64,000 nt of DNA from NCBI GenBank assembly GCA_913056365.1, contig CAJXLT010000010.1, positions 1 to 64,000 on the forward strand, given 5' to 3'. Below the pieces are notes generated by a model that did no database searches, had not been told where the DNA came from, and was given only the letters and a program-made list of their open reading frames with translations. Position 1 is the first letter of the stretch. Each line of letters begins with the position of its first letter. This stretch comes from an uncultured Paenibacillaceae bacterium. Lineage in GTDB: Bacteria; Bacillota; Bacilli; Paenibacillales; K13. Of the stretch, positions 55,105-64,000 are shown piece by piece. The translations under genes and the position numbers were made by a program.

Positions 55105-56706
55105 TTATGGCTCCAGTGCGAAGAATACAACCGGATACTGTATGACAGCCTCCTGACCGTTACGATCCGTCACCCCAGTAATCTTCACCTCAAGCGCATC
55201 ACCTGGCTCAAAGCCAGATTCACCGGACGGTCGGAAGATAATGCAATAAGGAATGCCGTATCCATCCGTACTCACACGGAAGAATTCGTCACTCTTGCTG
55301 ACAGCCGTGTCCTTACGATCTAATGTCCATACCTTCCCGTCAGATAGCCGTTTCAATGTCACCTTCACACGAGCGGCATCCGGTTCATCATATTTCTCAG
55401 GATTGAGCGAAACCGACCACGGATCGTTGCCAGGGAAAAATTCGAGCGGGAAATAGCCCTTGCCCGGCCAGCTCACATAATCGTACGACACATCTACCGT
55501 AGGGCGCTTCTCCTGAATGACACGCATAACCGAGAACTGATTGTAATAGGCCTTACCCGATTCTTCTCCCCATCGATCTGCATACCCGAATCCAGTCGCC
55601 TGCAATGTCGGCTCAAGAATCCATCGCCGATGACCGACCTGAGCCATATTATAAGTATCCTCGTCACGCATATATTCCCGGACAGATACTGCCGGACTCA
55701 ATCGCTCTCCTGCCATGCCGGCAGGTACTTCCGACAATCGCCCGCTGTAACGGCTATAGTATTGCGCCAGATTGCTGCTCTTGGTAGCCGCATAGCCCTG
55801 CTCATAGAAATCCTGCGCCATCTTCTGCGGCTTCGGTTCTGGTTCATGGGACAGCTGACCATGTGCCGCAAGCAATACAGCCCCATATTGTGCTTCTTCA
55901 TTCAAGCTAGTCTGCCCCTGCACATTATCCGGTAAATCGGCCAAGTAACGCACGAAGTTCGTCATCGCCACACCGTCTGCTATGAAATCCTCCTGCAGCT
56001 TGCCAATGGCATAAGGCGCTGTAGTGGCGGGTGCAGCGACATACGGCTGCCCATCATACACCGGTGCCAGCTGCCCCCACTTGACCCGGATGTCGTCTAT
56101 CGACTTCCATTCATCCGGTATCGCAACGGTCTGCTCTCCTCCGAGATCCATCTGCCAATCGGAGGGAGCATCACTATCACTTGGCGTGGTCGAGTTCCCA
56201 TCAGGCTGGGACCAGCTGTAAGTCTCATCATGACCCTGCTCATTAATAATGGCCGTCTTGCTCTCCGTATTCCACATGACCTCTGCACCGAGCGCTTCTG
56301 AGACGAAACGCAGCGGCACCATTGTCGTCTGATTCACTAGCTGCGCTGGTGTCTCTAGCCTCAGCTGCTGCGAACCGAGCCTCGCATAGTTCTGACCGAT
56401 CTCGATAATCAAGCGACGTTCGCCCTTCTCAGCTGTGACAACCTTGGCTTGCCCATCCCACTCTACTTCCGCAGACAGCGCCTCGAAAATTGCACGCATA
56501 GGTACAAGCAAGCGATTGTCGGCATAGACCGGATCTATCTGAACCTGCAGCTGCTCGCCATTCACAATTATCCGTGCTTTGTCAGCTGCTTCCGATGTCC
56601 ATGGCGCAGATACCAGCAGAAAGCACAAGCTTGCCAACATCCCCATCAACCCGGCTTTATATAGTGCTCTGCGAATCTTGTTATTGGCTTTGCCCAATTC
56701 AGCCAC
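55105..56706 (-). CDS. Secreted CAP-domain protein with copper-amine-oxidase-like N-terminal domain
   Basis: A 533-residue exported protein. After a signal segment (about 20-45) come paired copper-amine-oxidase N-terminal-like repeats (about 50-160; VYADNRLLVPMRAIFEALSA and VNQTTMVPLRFVSEALGAEV), a wall-associated module common in Paenibacillus, a Ser/Thr/Asp linker and a large C-terminal region with a CAP/SCP-like core (HRRWILEPTLQATGFGYADR). No copper oxidase activity is implied. Enzymatic role unknown. The GTG start at 56706 has AAGGG seven bases upstream; ATG at 56724 is possible. The gap to motA (56725-57016) holds no clear element. Confidence 0.75.
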   Translation of the reverse strand: MAELGKANNKIRRALYKAGLMGMLASLCFLLVSAPWTSEAADKARIIVNGEQLQVQIDPVYADNRLLVPMRAIFEALSAEVEWDGQAKVVTAEKGERRLIIEIGQNYARLGSQQLRLETPAQLVNQTTMVPLRFVSEALGAEVMWNTESKTAIINEQGHDETYSWSQPDGNSTTPSDSDAPSDWQMDLGGEQTVAIPDEWKSIDDIRVKWGQLAPVYDGQPYVAAPATTAPYAIGKLQEDFIADGVAMTNFVRYLADLPDNVQGQTSLNEEAQYGAVLLAAHGQLSHEPEPKPQKMAQDFYEQGYAATKSSNLAQYYSRYSGRLSEVPAGMAGERLSPAVSVREYMRDEDTYNMAQVGHRRWILEPTLQATGFGYADRWGEESGKAYYNQFSVMRVIQEKRPTVDVSYDYVSWPGKGYFPLEFFPGNDPWSVSLNPEKYDEPDAARVKVTLKRLSDGKVWTLDRKDTAVSKSDEFFRVSTDGYGIPYCIIFRPSGESGFEPGDALEVKITGVTDRNGQEAVIQYPVVFFALEP

Positions 56707-57016
56707 ATCCTTTCCCTTGTCCATTCCTACAGCATCGTGATCCTCGAAGTTAACCTCACTTGTTCCTGGTGTGCATGGTAGCCTGTGACAGTAGCTGGAG
56801 CTGAATCGACAACCCCTAGTTTCATTGTTTCTGTTCTATTCATGCAATCAATTTATCGTTTCTACTACTTTATTTTCGCTGTCCAACCGATATTCCCTTT
56901 AGAGACGTCAAAATCACAACTCCATAGAAGTCTCAGCAGGGATTACACGGTTTCTGTCGAATACTGTAGTAAACTGAAGAATGGTTTTTTCGGATCATAG
57001 AAAGAGGAGTGTAGAT

Positions 57017-57829
57017 ATGGAAAAATCCACGGTTATCGGGGTAGTACTTGGTTTTCTCGCTGTCGGAGTCGGCATGCTTATGAAGGGGGCTGGATTATCT
57101 TCTCTATACAATCCTGCTGCTTTCTTAATTATCATCGTCGGCACAGTGGCGGCTATTTTCATTGGTTTTCCGATGTCTGACATCAAGAATGTACCGGCCC
57201 TATTCAAGAAAGTGTTCAAGTCTCAGCAGCTCATAGCCAAGAAGGAAGTTATCTCCATGTTCATGAACTGGGCATCCATTACTCGCCGTGAAGGCTTGCT
57301 TGCATTAGAGAGCAACGTGGATGAAATTCAAGATCCGTTCTTGAAGAATGGCATGCGTATGATCATAGACGGCAACGATCATGAATTTGTGCGCGATGTA
57401 CTCATGGAAGAAATCTCTGCAACAGAAGAACGACATAAGGTTGGCGCTTCCATCTTCTCACAAGCCGGTACATACGCACCGACTTTAGGGGTATTGGGGG
57501 CTGTCGTCGGCTTGATTGCCGCTCTCGCTAACCTCAATGATATTGATAAGCTAGGTCCGTCAATCGCCGCCGCCTTTATCGCGACATTGCTCGGTATTTT
57601 TACCGGTTATGTACTGTGGCATCCGATCGCCAATAAGCTTAAGCGTCTATCCAAGCAGGAAGTAGAAATCAAGCTGATGATGGTCGAAGGCTTGCTGTCC
57701 ATCCAGTCCGGCGTTTCCACCATTGCAATCGAGCAGAAGCTTGCCGTATTCCTGACACCGCAGGAACGATTGCCGGATAGCGTAGAAGGCCAGGAGGGAG
57801 TAGAGAATGAAGAGACGCAAACAGCATGA
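57017..57829 (+). CDS. motA: Flagellar motor stator protein MotA
   Basis: A 270-residue membrane protein with four helices; with MotB it forms the proton channel that turns the flagellum. FLKNGMRMIIDGNDHEFVRD lies in the cytoplasmic loop that contacts FliG; TYAPTLGVLGAVVGLIAAL and GIFTGYVLWHPIANKLK are diagnostic helices 3 and 4. ATG at 57017 has AGAGGAG upstream. Overlaps motB by 23 bases. The residues match the proton type (MotA) better than sodium-type MotP. Confidence 0.93.
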   Translation: MEKSTVIGVVLGFLAVGVGMLMKGAGLSSLYNPAAFLIIIVGTVAAIFIGFPMSDIKNVPALFKKVFKSQQLIAKKEVISMFMNWASITRREGLLALESNVDEIQDPFLKNGMRMIIDGNDHEFVRDVLMEEISATEERHKVGASIFSQAGTYAPTLGVLGAVVGLIAALANLNDIDKLGPSIAAAFIATLLGIFTGYVLWHPIANKLKRLSKQEVEIKLMMVEGLLSIQSGVSTIAIEQKLAVFLTPQERLPDSVEGQEGVENEETQTA

Positions 57830-58607
57830 TCATGAAGAGCATATAGACGAAACATGGCTAATTCCTTATGCGGATTTGTTGACCTTGTTGCTTGCGCTAT
57901 TCATCGTGCTGTTCGCTTCCAGTCAGGTTGATCAGAAGAAGTTTGACGAAATTGCCAGCTCACTTAGCTCTGCCTTCAATGGCGGGGAATCCTTCTTCGA
58001 ACCATCAGCTATTATCCCGCTTGATGATGAGATGCCGAATCAGCGAGAGAACAAGCGGCATGATCAGGCCAGTGATACGGAACAGCTGGAGAAGTTCCAG
58101 CAGGAAACCATTGATCTGGAGAATTTGAAGCAGGAGCTGGACCAGTACATAGCGAGCAACGAATTAAGTACCGAGCTGGAGACTGGTCTCGACAACGAGC
58201 AGCTGAAGATCATCATTCGGGATAACGCCTTGTACACATCGGGAAGCGCTGAGGTGAAGCCGGAAGCGCAAAATTTGGCTGTAGCGATTAGCGATATGCT
58301 GAGCGATTATCCAGAATATGAAATTGTTGTCGCCGGTCATACAGACGACGTTCCAATCAACACGGCTGAATTCCCTTCGAATTGGGAGCTGAGTGCCAAG
58401 CGCGCGCTGAACTTCATGAAGATCTTGCTTCAGAATGAGGAGCTCGGTCCGGATCGCATCAGCTCCGTAGCATACGGAGAACAGCGGCCGATCGCTACGA
58501 ACAGGACGACCGAAGGCAGAGCGGCCAATCGCCGTGTCGAGGTGTCCATCATTCGTACCATTCAAGAGGTGCCGGATTCAACTGTTGACGTAGAGAATCA
58601 AGGTTAA
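57807..58607 (+). CDS. motB: Flagellar motor stator protein MotB
   Basis: A 266-residue protein: short basic N-terminus, one transmembrane helix (about 18-40) with the proton-carrying Asp23 (PYADLLTLLLALFIVLFA), a charged linker with coiled-coil potential (about 90-120), and an OmpA-type peptidoglycan-binding domain (about 135-250; VVAGHTDDVPI, NWELSAKRALNFM, RRVEVSI). Anchors the stator to the wall. Overlap with motA indicates coupled translation. Confidence 0.94.
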   Translation: MKRRKQHDHEEHIDETWLIPYADLLTLLLALFIVLFASSQVDQKKFDEIASSLSSAFNGGESFFEPSAIIPLDDEMPNQRENKRHDQASDTEQLEKFQQETIDLENLKQELDQYIASNELSTELETGLDNEQLKIIIRDNALYTSGSAEVKPEAQNLAVAISDMLSDYPEYEIVVAGHTDDVPINTAEFPSNWELSAKRALNFMKILLQNEELGPDRISSVAYGEQRPIATNRTTEGRAANRRVEVSIIRTIQEVPDSTVDVENQG

Positions 58608-58668
58608 AGAGGCTTGCATACGACCTGTCTGGTTGTGTAGGATAAACATATAAGTTGGCCGCTTGAAG

Positions 58669-58697
58669 AAGCCCCCACCATTGCGTGGGGGCTTTGA
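58669..58697 (+). terminator. Hairpin after motAB
   Basis: AGCCCCCAC and GTGGGGGCT around six bases, then TTTGAGGTT. The U-tract is weak, so partial read-through into the next gene is possible. Confidence 0.6.
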
Positions 58698-58755
58698 GGT
58701 TGCGAACACCTGCGAAGCAGGACAACAACTCAATGAACATAAAGGACGTGACGGC

Positions 58756-60312
58756 ATGAGCGATCTGGACCTGTCCCAATACGAGAAAAAAATGATCGTG
58801 CGCCAAATGGAGCATCGTGATTTCCCCAAGATTATCGACCTGCAGAAGCTATGCTTCACTGGGATGGAGCCGTGGAAATACAGTCAGTTGGAGAGCCATC
58901 TGCGGCACTTTCCCGAAGGCCAGCTCGTCGTTGAATACGATGGCTTGATTATCGGTTCTTGCTCTAGCTTGATTGTGAATTTCGACGAGTATCAAGACGA
59001 GCACAGCTATGATCAAATTACAGACCGCGGCTTCATTACGAACCATGATTCGAGCGGACAGGAGCTATACGGCATTGAAGTTATGGTCCATCCTGACTAC
59101 CGGCGCATGAAGATAGGCCGGCGGCTGTATGAAGCCCGCAAGGACCTGGCTCGCCGACTCAACTTGAAGTCGATCCTCATCGGCGGCCGCATTCCGAATT
59201 ATCATCTGCATGCCGATGAGATGAGCCCGCGTGAGTACGTGGAAGAAGTGACACGCCACAATCTGTATGATCCAGTTCTTTCCTTTCAGTTGATGAACGG
59301 CTTCGTCCTGAAGCGGATTAATCGCAATTATCTCAAGGACGATTCCAAGTCAATGAAGTATGCGACGCTCATGGAGTGGCCGAATGTTGACTTCCGGCCG
59401 GAGACCGCGCGCAAGCGCATGCGCACCGCACTCCCTGTTCGAGTATGCGCCATCCAGTACATGATGCGCAAGATCAACTCCTTCGACGAATTTGCACAGC
59501 AGGTAGAGTACTTCACAGACGTCGCATCCGGATTCGGTTCCGACTTTGCCGTATTTCCTGAAATCTTCACGACACAGCTGCTGTCCTTCCTAGACAACGG
59601 GTCGCCCAGTCAAGCGATTCGCGAGCTGACAGAGTTTACAGAGGATTATATTAAGCACTTCACTCATCTCGCTGTCAAGTATAACATCAACATCGTGGGC
59701 GGCTCTCACTTCGTGATGGAAGACAGCAATGTCTACAACATTGCTTATTTGTTCCGGCGCAACGGAACGATCGAGAAGCAATACAAGCTGCATATTACAC
59801 CGAATGAAACGAAATGGTGGGGCATCGATCCCGGAGACCGTCTGCACGTATTCGATACCGATTGCGGTAAGATTGCCATTCTTATCTGCTACGACATCGA
59901 ATTCCCAGAGCTTGCACGCATTGCAACAGAGCGCGGTGCGAACATTATATTCACACCATTCTGTACGGACGATCGTCAAGGGTATTTGCGCGTACGCTAT
60001 TGCGCGCAGGCGAGAGCTGTGGAGAATCAAGTCTATACGGTAATCACCGGTACGGTCGGCAACCTGACGCATGTGAAGAACATGGATATCCAGTATGCGC
60101 AATCCGCCATCTTCACTCCTTCAGACTTCACGTTCCCGCGAGACGGCATCATCGGCGAGTGCACACCGAATGTGGAAACAGTCGTGGTCGGCGACCTCGA
60201 CCTCGAGGTACTGCGCCGCCACCGCCAGAACGGCAGCGTCATGCAGCTGCGTGACCGCAGGCTGGACTTATATGAGACGACTTGGAAATCAGATGATTCC
60301 CAGTCCCGGTAA
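58756..60312 (+). CDS. GNAT acetyltransferase fused to a nitrilase-family hydrolase
   Basis: A 518-residue bifunctional protein. Residues about 15-215 form a GNAT acetyltransferase with the acetyl-CoA loop HPDYRRMKIGRRLYEARK; residues about 225-500 form a carbon-nitrogen hydrolase with the catalytic triad Glu269 (FPEIFTTQ), Lys344 (QYKLHITP) and Cys378 (LICYDIEFPE). The fusion is a known but uncharacterised family; an amide hydrolysis plus N-acetylation reaction is plausible, substrate unknown. ATG at 58756 has AAAGGA nine bases upstream; the upstream frame includes the motB hairpin. Confidence 0.88.
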   Translation: MSDLDLSQYEKKMIVRQMEHRDFPKIIDLQKLCFTGMEPWKYSQLESHLRHFPEGQLVVEYDGLIIGSCSSLIVNFDEYQDEHSYDQITDRGFITNHDSSGQELYGIEVMVHPDYRRMKIGRRLYEARKDLARRLNLKSILIGGRIPNYHLHADEMSPREYVEEVTRHNLYDPVLSFQLMNGFVLKRINRNYLKDDSKSMKYATLMEWPNVDFRPETARKRMRTALPVRVCAIQYMMRKINSFDEFAQQVEYFTDVASGFGSDFAVFPEIFTTQLLSFLDNGSPSQAIRELTEFTEDYIKHFTHLAVKYNINIVGGSHFVMEDSNVYNIAYLFRRNGTIEKQYKLHITPNETKWWGIDPGDRLHVFDTDCGKIAILICYDIEFPELARIATERGANIIFTPFCTDDRQGYLRVRYCAQARAVENQVYTVITGTVGNLTHVKNMDIQYAQSAIFTPSDFTFPRDGIIGECTPNVETVVVGDLDLEVLRRHRQNGSVMQLRDRRLDLYETTWKSDDSQSR

Positions 60313-60325
60313 CAGCAACAAAACA

Positions 60326-60366
60326 GAAAAAGAGCCTTCTCCTTTTATCTGGAGATAGGCTCTTTT
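60326..60366. terminator. Bidirectional terminator
   Basis: AAAAGAGCC(T)TCTCC and GGAGATAGGCTCTTTT form a 14-15-base stem flanked by A-run and T-run, between the convergent GNAT-nitrilase and hflC genes. Confidence 0.85.
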
Positions 60367-60386
60367 GCATAAAAGCAGGGCTTTGC

Positions 60387-61265
60387 TTATTGCTCACCTA
60401 ACAGGATGCGCGCATACGGGGAATCAATTGGCAGCATAATGACCGGCTCACCCTGGAACGTCGTCTTATAGCTGTCCAAGGTGCGGTATAGCTGGTAGAA
60501 GGCCGGATCTTGCCCATACGCCGCATTATAGATCTTCGCCGCTTCTTCTTCGCCTTCGGCAATAATCTCCTTGGCTTGCGCTTCTGATTGGGCGATAAGA
60601 ACCCGTGCGTCACGGTCTGCGATGGCCGTTATCTTCTTCGACTCCTCATCCCCTTCGGACAAGTAACGGGCTGCCATCGATTGGCGATCGGAGATCATTC
60701 GATTGTATACGCTCTGCTTATTCTCTTCCGGCAAGTCGGTACGCTTGATGCGAACATCAATAATATCAATACCATAGCCGCTCGTGCCGACAATGCTAGA
60801 AACCTCGCGGGTAATTTCATCGTTCAAGTTGCCTCTCTCGGTATTCTCACTAATTATCGCGCCGTATTCGATTTCAGACAGCTTCCTGCGCACGACGTTG
60901 TATACAGCCGAGTCAATGCGCTGTTCACCGTAAGCGACAGTTTTCAGCGTTCTCAGATAGGCTCTAGGATCTTCAATTCGCCATACCGTGTAGTTATCGA
61001 CCTGAATCGGCTTCTTGTCCTGCGTCAGAATCGAAGCCGGGCTGCTGTCATAGATTTTCTGATATTTCGGCAAGGTCTCCGTTGTTTCAATGAATGGGAT
61101 TTTCAAATATAAACCCGGCTCTTCATGCACGCGTGTAAATTCACCAAACTGCAGCACAACCTTGTACTCGCCTTCCTTCACGACGAACATGGAAGCAATC
61201 AGCAATCCAAGCACAATGACACCGATGACGCCTATTCCTATCCATTTGCTATTCTTCTTATTCAT
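60387..61265 (-). CDS. hflC: HflC, membrane modulator of FtsH protease
   Basis: A 292-residue band 7/SPFH protein with one N-terminal transmembrane helix (about 8-28), the SPFH domain (about 30-200; VLQFGEFTRVHEEPGLYLKIPF) and a coiled coil. It forms a large cage with HflK around FtsH. ATG overlaps the hflK stop by four bases. No NfeD-like partner is nearby. Confidence 0.92.
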   Translation of the reverse strand: MNKKNSKWIGIGVIGVIVLGLLIASMFVVKEGEYKVVLQFGEFTRVHEEPGLYLKIPFIETTETLPKYQKIYDSSPASILTQDKKPIQVDNYTVWRIEDPRAYLRTLKTVAYGEQRIDSAVYNVVRRKLSEIEYGAIISENTERGNLNDEITREVSSIVGTSGYGIDIIDVRIKRTDLPEENKQSVYNRMISDRQSMAARYLSEGDEESKKITAIADRDARVLIAQSEAQAKEIIAEGEEEAAKIYNAAYGQDPAFYQLYRTLDSYKTTFQGEPVIMLPIDSPYARILLGEQ

Positions 61266-62293
61266 TGTGCGTCACTCCCCTTCGGCTGTGCTGTAGATCC
61301 ACTGGATGTGCTAGACGTGCTGGACGTGTTGGATGTGCCTGATCGTGTATTCATGAGTTCATTCAACGGCAAGTATTTCACAGTATCACCTGAACCGTCT
61401 GTCACGAAGATACGCGCGTTCGGAAGAATCGTCTCCAATGTCTCAATGATCAAGCGGCTCTCTGTTACTTGCGGACTATTCACGTACGCGTCGTATAACG
61501 CATTGAAGTTAGCCACATCGCCTCGTGCATTCAATATCCGCGATTCCTTCTCTGCTTCCGCCTGTTCAAGAAGCGCTTGCGCTTCACCGCGCGCCTTCGG
61601 AATCCGATCATTCTCATATCTCCGCGCGTTGTTGATCTTCGTATTCTTCTCCTCCCGAGCGTTAGTGACATCCCGGAACGCTTCCTGCACTTCCCCTACC
61701 GGCGGTTCAATGTCTTGGAATTTCAAATCCTGAATGAAAATACCGGTGTTGTACTTCTCATTGAGTTCATCGAGCTTTTCCTTAGCTTGCGACTGCACAA
61801 CCGTCTTCCCGTCGGTAATCACGTAATCAAGCGGCTGCGATCCAATGACCGAGCGAATCGCTGCGCTTGTCGAGTTACGCAGGAACACCTCAGGGTCTTC
61901 GATGTTGTACAGATAATCTTCCATATTGCCAACCCGCCATTCCACTACAGCATCTGCAGATACGATATTCTCATCCCCCGTAATCATAAGCGCCTCGTCC
62001 TCTACAGCAACGGTCTGCCCATTCTCCTCACGGAATCCGATTTCAATCCGCTGTGTAATATTGGCCGGTACTTTGACAACCTGTTGGATCGGATACGGCA
62101 ACTTAAACTGCAAGCCCGCTTCGGCAGTAGTTGTATACTTGCCGAATGTCAAGACCGCGGCTTTCTCCTGCTCCTGTACGGTATAGAAGCACGTTGAACC
62201 CAGTGCAAGCACAACGAGCACAATCACGCCGATGGCGATCTTTCTTCCCAAGTTTTTCGGCATCTTGGGCATTTCAAACTGTTGCTCTTCCAT
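61262..62293 (-). CDS. hflK: HflK, membrane modulator of FtsH protease
   Basis: A 343-residue SPFH protein: cytoplasmic lead (MEEQQFEMPKMPKNL), a helix at about 14-36, SPFH domain (about 45-230), a long coiled coil rich in E, A, R and N, and a Ser/Thr/Gly-rich disordered tail (from about 320). The tail contains a short repeat of Thr-Ser-Ser units. The N-terminal Gly-rich part of enteric HflK is missing, as usual in Firmicutes. First gene of hflK-hflC. Confidence 0.92.
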   Translation of the reverse strand: MEEQQFEMPKMPKNLGRKIAIGVIVLVVLALGSTCFYTVQEQEKAAVLTFGKYTTTAEAGLQFKLPYPIQQVVKVPANITQRIEIGFREENGQTVAVEDEALMITGDENIVSADAVVEWRVGNMEDYLYNIEDPEVFLRNSTSAAIRSVIGSQPLDYVITDGKTVVQSQAKEKLDELNEKYNTGIFIQDLKFQDIEPPVGEVQEAFRDVTNAREEKNTKINNARRYENDRIPKARGEAQALLEQAEAEKESRILNARGDVANFNALYDAYVNSPQVTESRLIIETLETILPNARIFVTDGSGDTVKYLPLNELMNTRSGTSNTSSTSSTSSGSTAQPKGSDAQ

Positions 62294-62424
62294 GTCGCAA
62301 TTTCCTCCCTTAGTTAACTATTGTTCCATACGTTCCTCTACTGCATTCGGTTTCAGAAATGAGGCAATTTCCGGAAGCTGTATCAGGAATCGAGAGCGCT
62401 AACCCTGTGTCCCGGCACACATGC

Positions 62425-62463
62425 CAAAAAAGACTGCCGCAGCTCACCTTGCGCAAGCAGTCC
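62425..62463 (-). terminator. Terminator of the DUF420 gene
   Basis: GACTGCTTGCGC and GCTGCGGCAGTC form a stem with small mismatch around AAGGTGA; six T follow on the minus strand. Confidence 0.8.
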
Positions 62464-62497
62464 TCATTCCCGCTGTCTGTCACGTTAGTTCGGTGCA

Positions 62498-63043
62498 TCA
62501 ATAATAAGGGGATATGAGTAAGTATACCACAACTCCTGTGAAGCTGACATACAGCCATACCGGCATCGTCCAGCGAGCAATCCGACGGTGTGCTTCTATG
62601 TGCATATTCAGGCCGCGCACAACCGACAGCAGAGCAAGCGGCACATTCACAATCGCCAGAATGATATGCGTGAACAGGACGAACAGGTAAATCCCCTTCA
62701 GCCAGTCCGGTCCACCAAACTTCGCTGGTTCTGTCAGGAAGTGATACATCACATAGCAGATCAAGAAGAATGCCGTAGTCGTAAATGCAGCGAATATAAA
62801 TCGACGATGCACCTTAATATTCTTCTTCTTGATCGCAACCAACGACAGCACCAAGAACGAAAAAGTAAACACATTGAACACCGCATTCAACAGCGGCAGA
62901 ATCGTCACATCGAAGGGCACTTCCCCCTCATACCCCGGCAAAAAGAACAAAATCGCAATAATAATGATCAGCACAGCCGATAGCGCATAGACGAACCGAT
63001 TCATCGTCCGCGTTCGGTCTTTCGTTGCTTTCGAAGCACTCAC
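62498..63043 (-). CDS. DUF420 (YozB/CtaM-like) membrane protein
   Basis: A 181-residue protein with five predicted helices (about 20-38, 48-68, 80-103, 115-140, 157-177). Conserved His residues lie in KVHRRFIF, VMYHFLTE, LFTHIILA and EAHRRIARW, as in the family. CtaM, a DUF420 member of Staphylococcus aureus, is needed for active quinol oxidase, so a role in terminal oxidase assembly is plausible. GTG at 63043 has AAGGGGG eight bases upstream; ATG two codons earlier is too close to it. Confidence 0.82.
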   Translation of the reverse strand: MSASKATKDRTRTMNRFVYALSAVLIIIIAILFFLPGYEGEVPFDVTILPLLNAVFNVFTFSFLVLSLVAIKKKNIKVHRRFIFAAFTTTAFFLICYVMYHFLTEPAKFGGPDWLKGIYLFVLFTHIILAIVNVPLALLSVVRGLNMHIEAHRRIARWTMPVWLYVSFTGVVVYLLISPYY

Positions 63044-63286
63044 GCGCATTGCCCCCTTATCCAGACTAGTTTGCCCGCTTCACACACGTTTCGCACTATG
63101 TACTAGCTTAATGAATTCCAGCGCAAAAAACAACGCCCCCCTTCAGGGAAATGTGACAGATCGGGTACGATGAGAGGGAATTGGAAAGGGAATTGCAAGA
63201 AAATTAGAAACTTTACTTTCTAGTGCTTCGTCTAATGTTTGGATGCAAAGTACGGTCATACAATAGCGCAAGAAAGGAGTAATACG

Positions 63287-63712
63287 ATGACAAACAAGGC
63301 TGTTGTATTCTTCGTAGGAGCAGCCCTAGTTGCACTAGTAGGATGTTCTGGTAACACCCACAATCAGACTATACAGGAAGATCCGCTGGCGATCGAACAT
63401 AGGTTACATCTAGAGGAAGTTCAGCAGATGACGGAAACCGTTCAGCAATACTTGGAGGGTTCGATTAGTGAAGAGGAGCTAGCAAGTGCGCAACCACTCT
63501 TAGATCGACATCCGGAAATGGCTGCAACTGTAGAGAGGAAGCAGGCACTCAAGGATCCAAGTCTCCCCAAGCTATCACGTGAAGATCATGAGCGTATGGC
63601 CACTATTATACAGAAAGTAAATGAGGGGGAATTGCCGGAATCAGCTCTGCAAGAAGCGCAGCCGTTGATCGAGCGGAATCCGGAATATGTGCATACAGAA
63701 CGGAACCAATAA
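63287..63712 (+). CDS. Small lipoprotein of unknown function
   Basis: A 141-residue lipoprotein: signal MTNKAVVFFVGAALVALVGC with the lipid Cys at about 20. The mature part is acidic, helical and has two similar segments, EELASAQPLLDRHPEMAAT and ESALQEAQPLIERNPEYV, each a QPL(I/L)-(D/E)R-(H/N)PE motif, so an internal duplication is likely. No family recognised. ATG at 63287 is preceded by AAAGGAG at seven bases. The 237-base gap before it shows no clear promoter. Confidence 0.75.
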   Translation: MTNKAVVFFVGAALVALVGCSGNTHNQTIQEDPLAIEHRLHLEEVQQMTETVQQYLEGSISEEELASAQPLLDRHPEMAATVERKQALKDPSLPKLSREDHERMATIIQKVNEGELPESALQEAQPLIERNPEYVHTERNQ

Positions 63713-63743
63713 AGCAGCCCTATCAATATAGGACTGCTTTATT
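63711..63743. terminator. Terminator after the lipoprotein gene
   Basis: AAAGCAG and CTGCTTT with an inner CCTAT/ATAGG stem, then ATTCT. Works for the plus-strand gene and possibly for the convergent minus-strand gene. Confidence 0.75.
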
Positions 63744-63757
63744 CTACGCTAATAATA

Positions 63758-64000
63758 TTATTCGTATCTCGGAAGTTTCTTGTTTTCCGCCGCTTTAACT
63801 ACAACTTTTATAAACTCCTCCGTCTTCAAGCCTTTCAGCTTGGTGAAATGGCTATCGGCAAATTCTGCGTCAACCACCCCGTCTTTTTCCTTCCAAATTC
63901 CGTTGTTAGGTTTGATTTGTGCATATTCTCCTTTGTCATTCCCAATTAGTATTAAATATACTTCTTCACCTGGGTAAGCATAATTTTTGTGAGAAGCAAA
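63758..64000 (-). CDS. C-terminal part of a hypothetical protein (cut by the window edge)
   Basis: An open frame of 80 codons enters from the right edge on the minus strand and stops at 63758. The visible end reads FASHKNYAYPGEEVYLILIG, then charged text ending KKLPRYE. No family recognised; the pattern of Lys, Glu and aromatic residues suggests a small soluble or secreted protein. The start lies outside the window. Convergent with the lipoprotein gene. Confidence 0.6.
   Translation of the reverse strand, partial: FASHKNYAYPGEEVYLILIGNDKGEYAQIKPNNGIWKEKDGVVDAEFADSHFTKLKGLKTEEFIKVVVKAAENKKLPRYE

Noticed and set aside
56886-56961. A sigma-D-like -10 (CCGATAT) and a Spo0A-box-like TGTCGAA upstream of motA
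   Set aside because: No TAAA element lies at the right distance from CCGATAT, and the seven-base box is expected by chance many times in 64 kb.

Overview
The window reads as chromosome from a motile, endospore-forming Bacillales bacterium, most likely Paenibacillus or a close relative. The grounds are gene order (dnaX-ybaB-recR-yaaL-bofA-rrn; rpoE-pyrG-spo0F-fba-murA-rho; argS next to a YwiB-like gene; speE-speB next to pbpG and ywhD), sporulation genes (bofA, spo0F, a YhcN-type lipoprotein, sigma-H-like and sigma-G-like promoters), SLH-anchored exoenzymes, frequent GTG/TTG starts with strong Shine-Dalgarno sites, and two-component systems of the YesM/YesN type beside sugar ABC transporters.

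Layout. 1-518 (minus strand): tandem promoters and leader of an rRNA operon whose 16S gene begins at the window edge; the leader carries hairpins that copy the 16S 5' end. 519-6880 (minus): bofA, yaaL, recR, ybaB, dnaX, a PAS histidine kinase with a full sigma-H consensus promoter, the long Bacillus-type SRP RNA, a spore lipoprotein and rpmE. 6895-25000 (minus): a carbohydrate block made of xylFGH plus its membrane sensor trio (XylFII-like binding protein, LytS-like kinase, YesN-like regulator), then a second operon with an oligosaccharide ABC transporter, its own kinase/regulator pair and two glycosidases. cre-like sites precede the transport and sensor units. 25297-29900: an SLH-anchored thermolysin-type protease, a decayed gene and dispersed repeats. 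29939-38018 (minus): radical SAM protein, rho, murA, fba, spo0F, pyrG, rpoE. 38100-46220: a structured element, an S8 protease whose 3' end overlaps argS, argS, an SLH-anchored GH5 endoglucanase with tandem cre-like sites, a possible small secreted peptide and a tandem palindrome array. 46224-54750: speB, speE, a class A penicillin-binding protein with a sigma-G-like promoter, ywhD, an M1 peptidase, a membrane protein, and a c-di-AMP (ydaO) riboswitch placed directly on the ribosome binding site of an NlpC/P60 hydrolase. 54866-64000: a second copy of the 84-bp repeat, a CAP-domain protein, motAB, a GNAT-nitrilase fusion, hflKC, a DUF420 membrane protein, a small lipoprotein and a gene cut by the right edge.

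How the parts fit. The xyl block and the glycoside-hydrolase operon look like a pentose/xylo- or arabino-oligosaccharide use locus under CcpA repression and local sensor control. It lies between rho and rpmE, which are neighbours in Bacillus subtilis. The PAS kinase and Spo0F could both belong to the phosphorelay, and both carry sigma-H-type promoters. No integrase, transposase, CRISPR array or tRNA gene was seen. The best candidates for something undescribed are the 16S-mimicking rRNA leader hairpins, the structured element at 38108-38240, the palindrome array at 45827-46013, and the short-platform c-di-AMP riboswitch.
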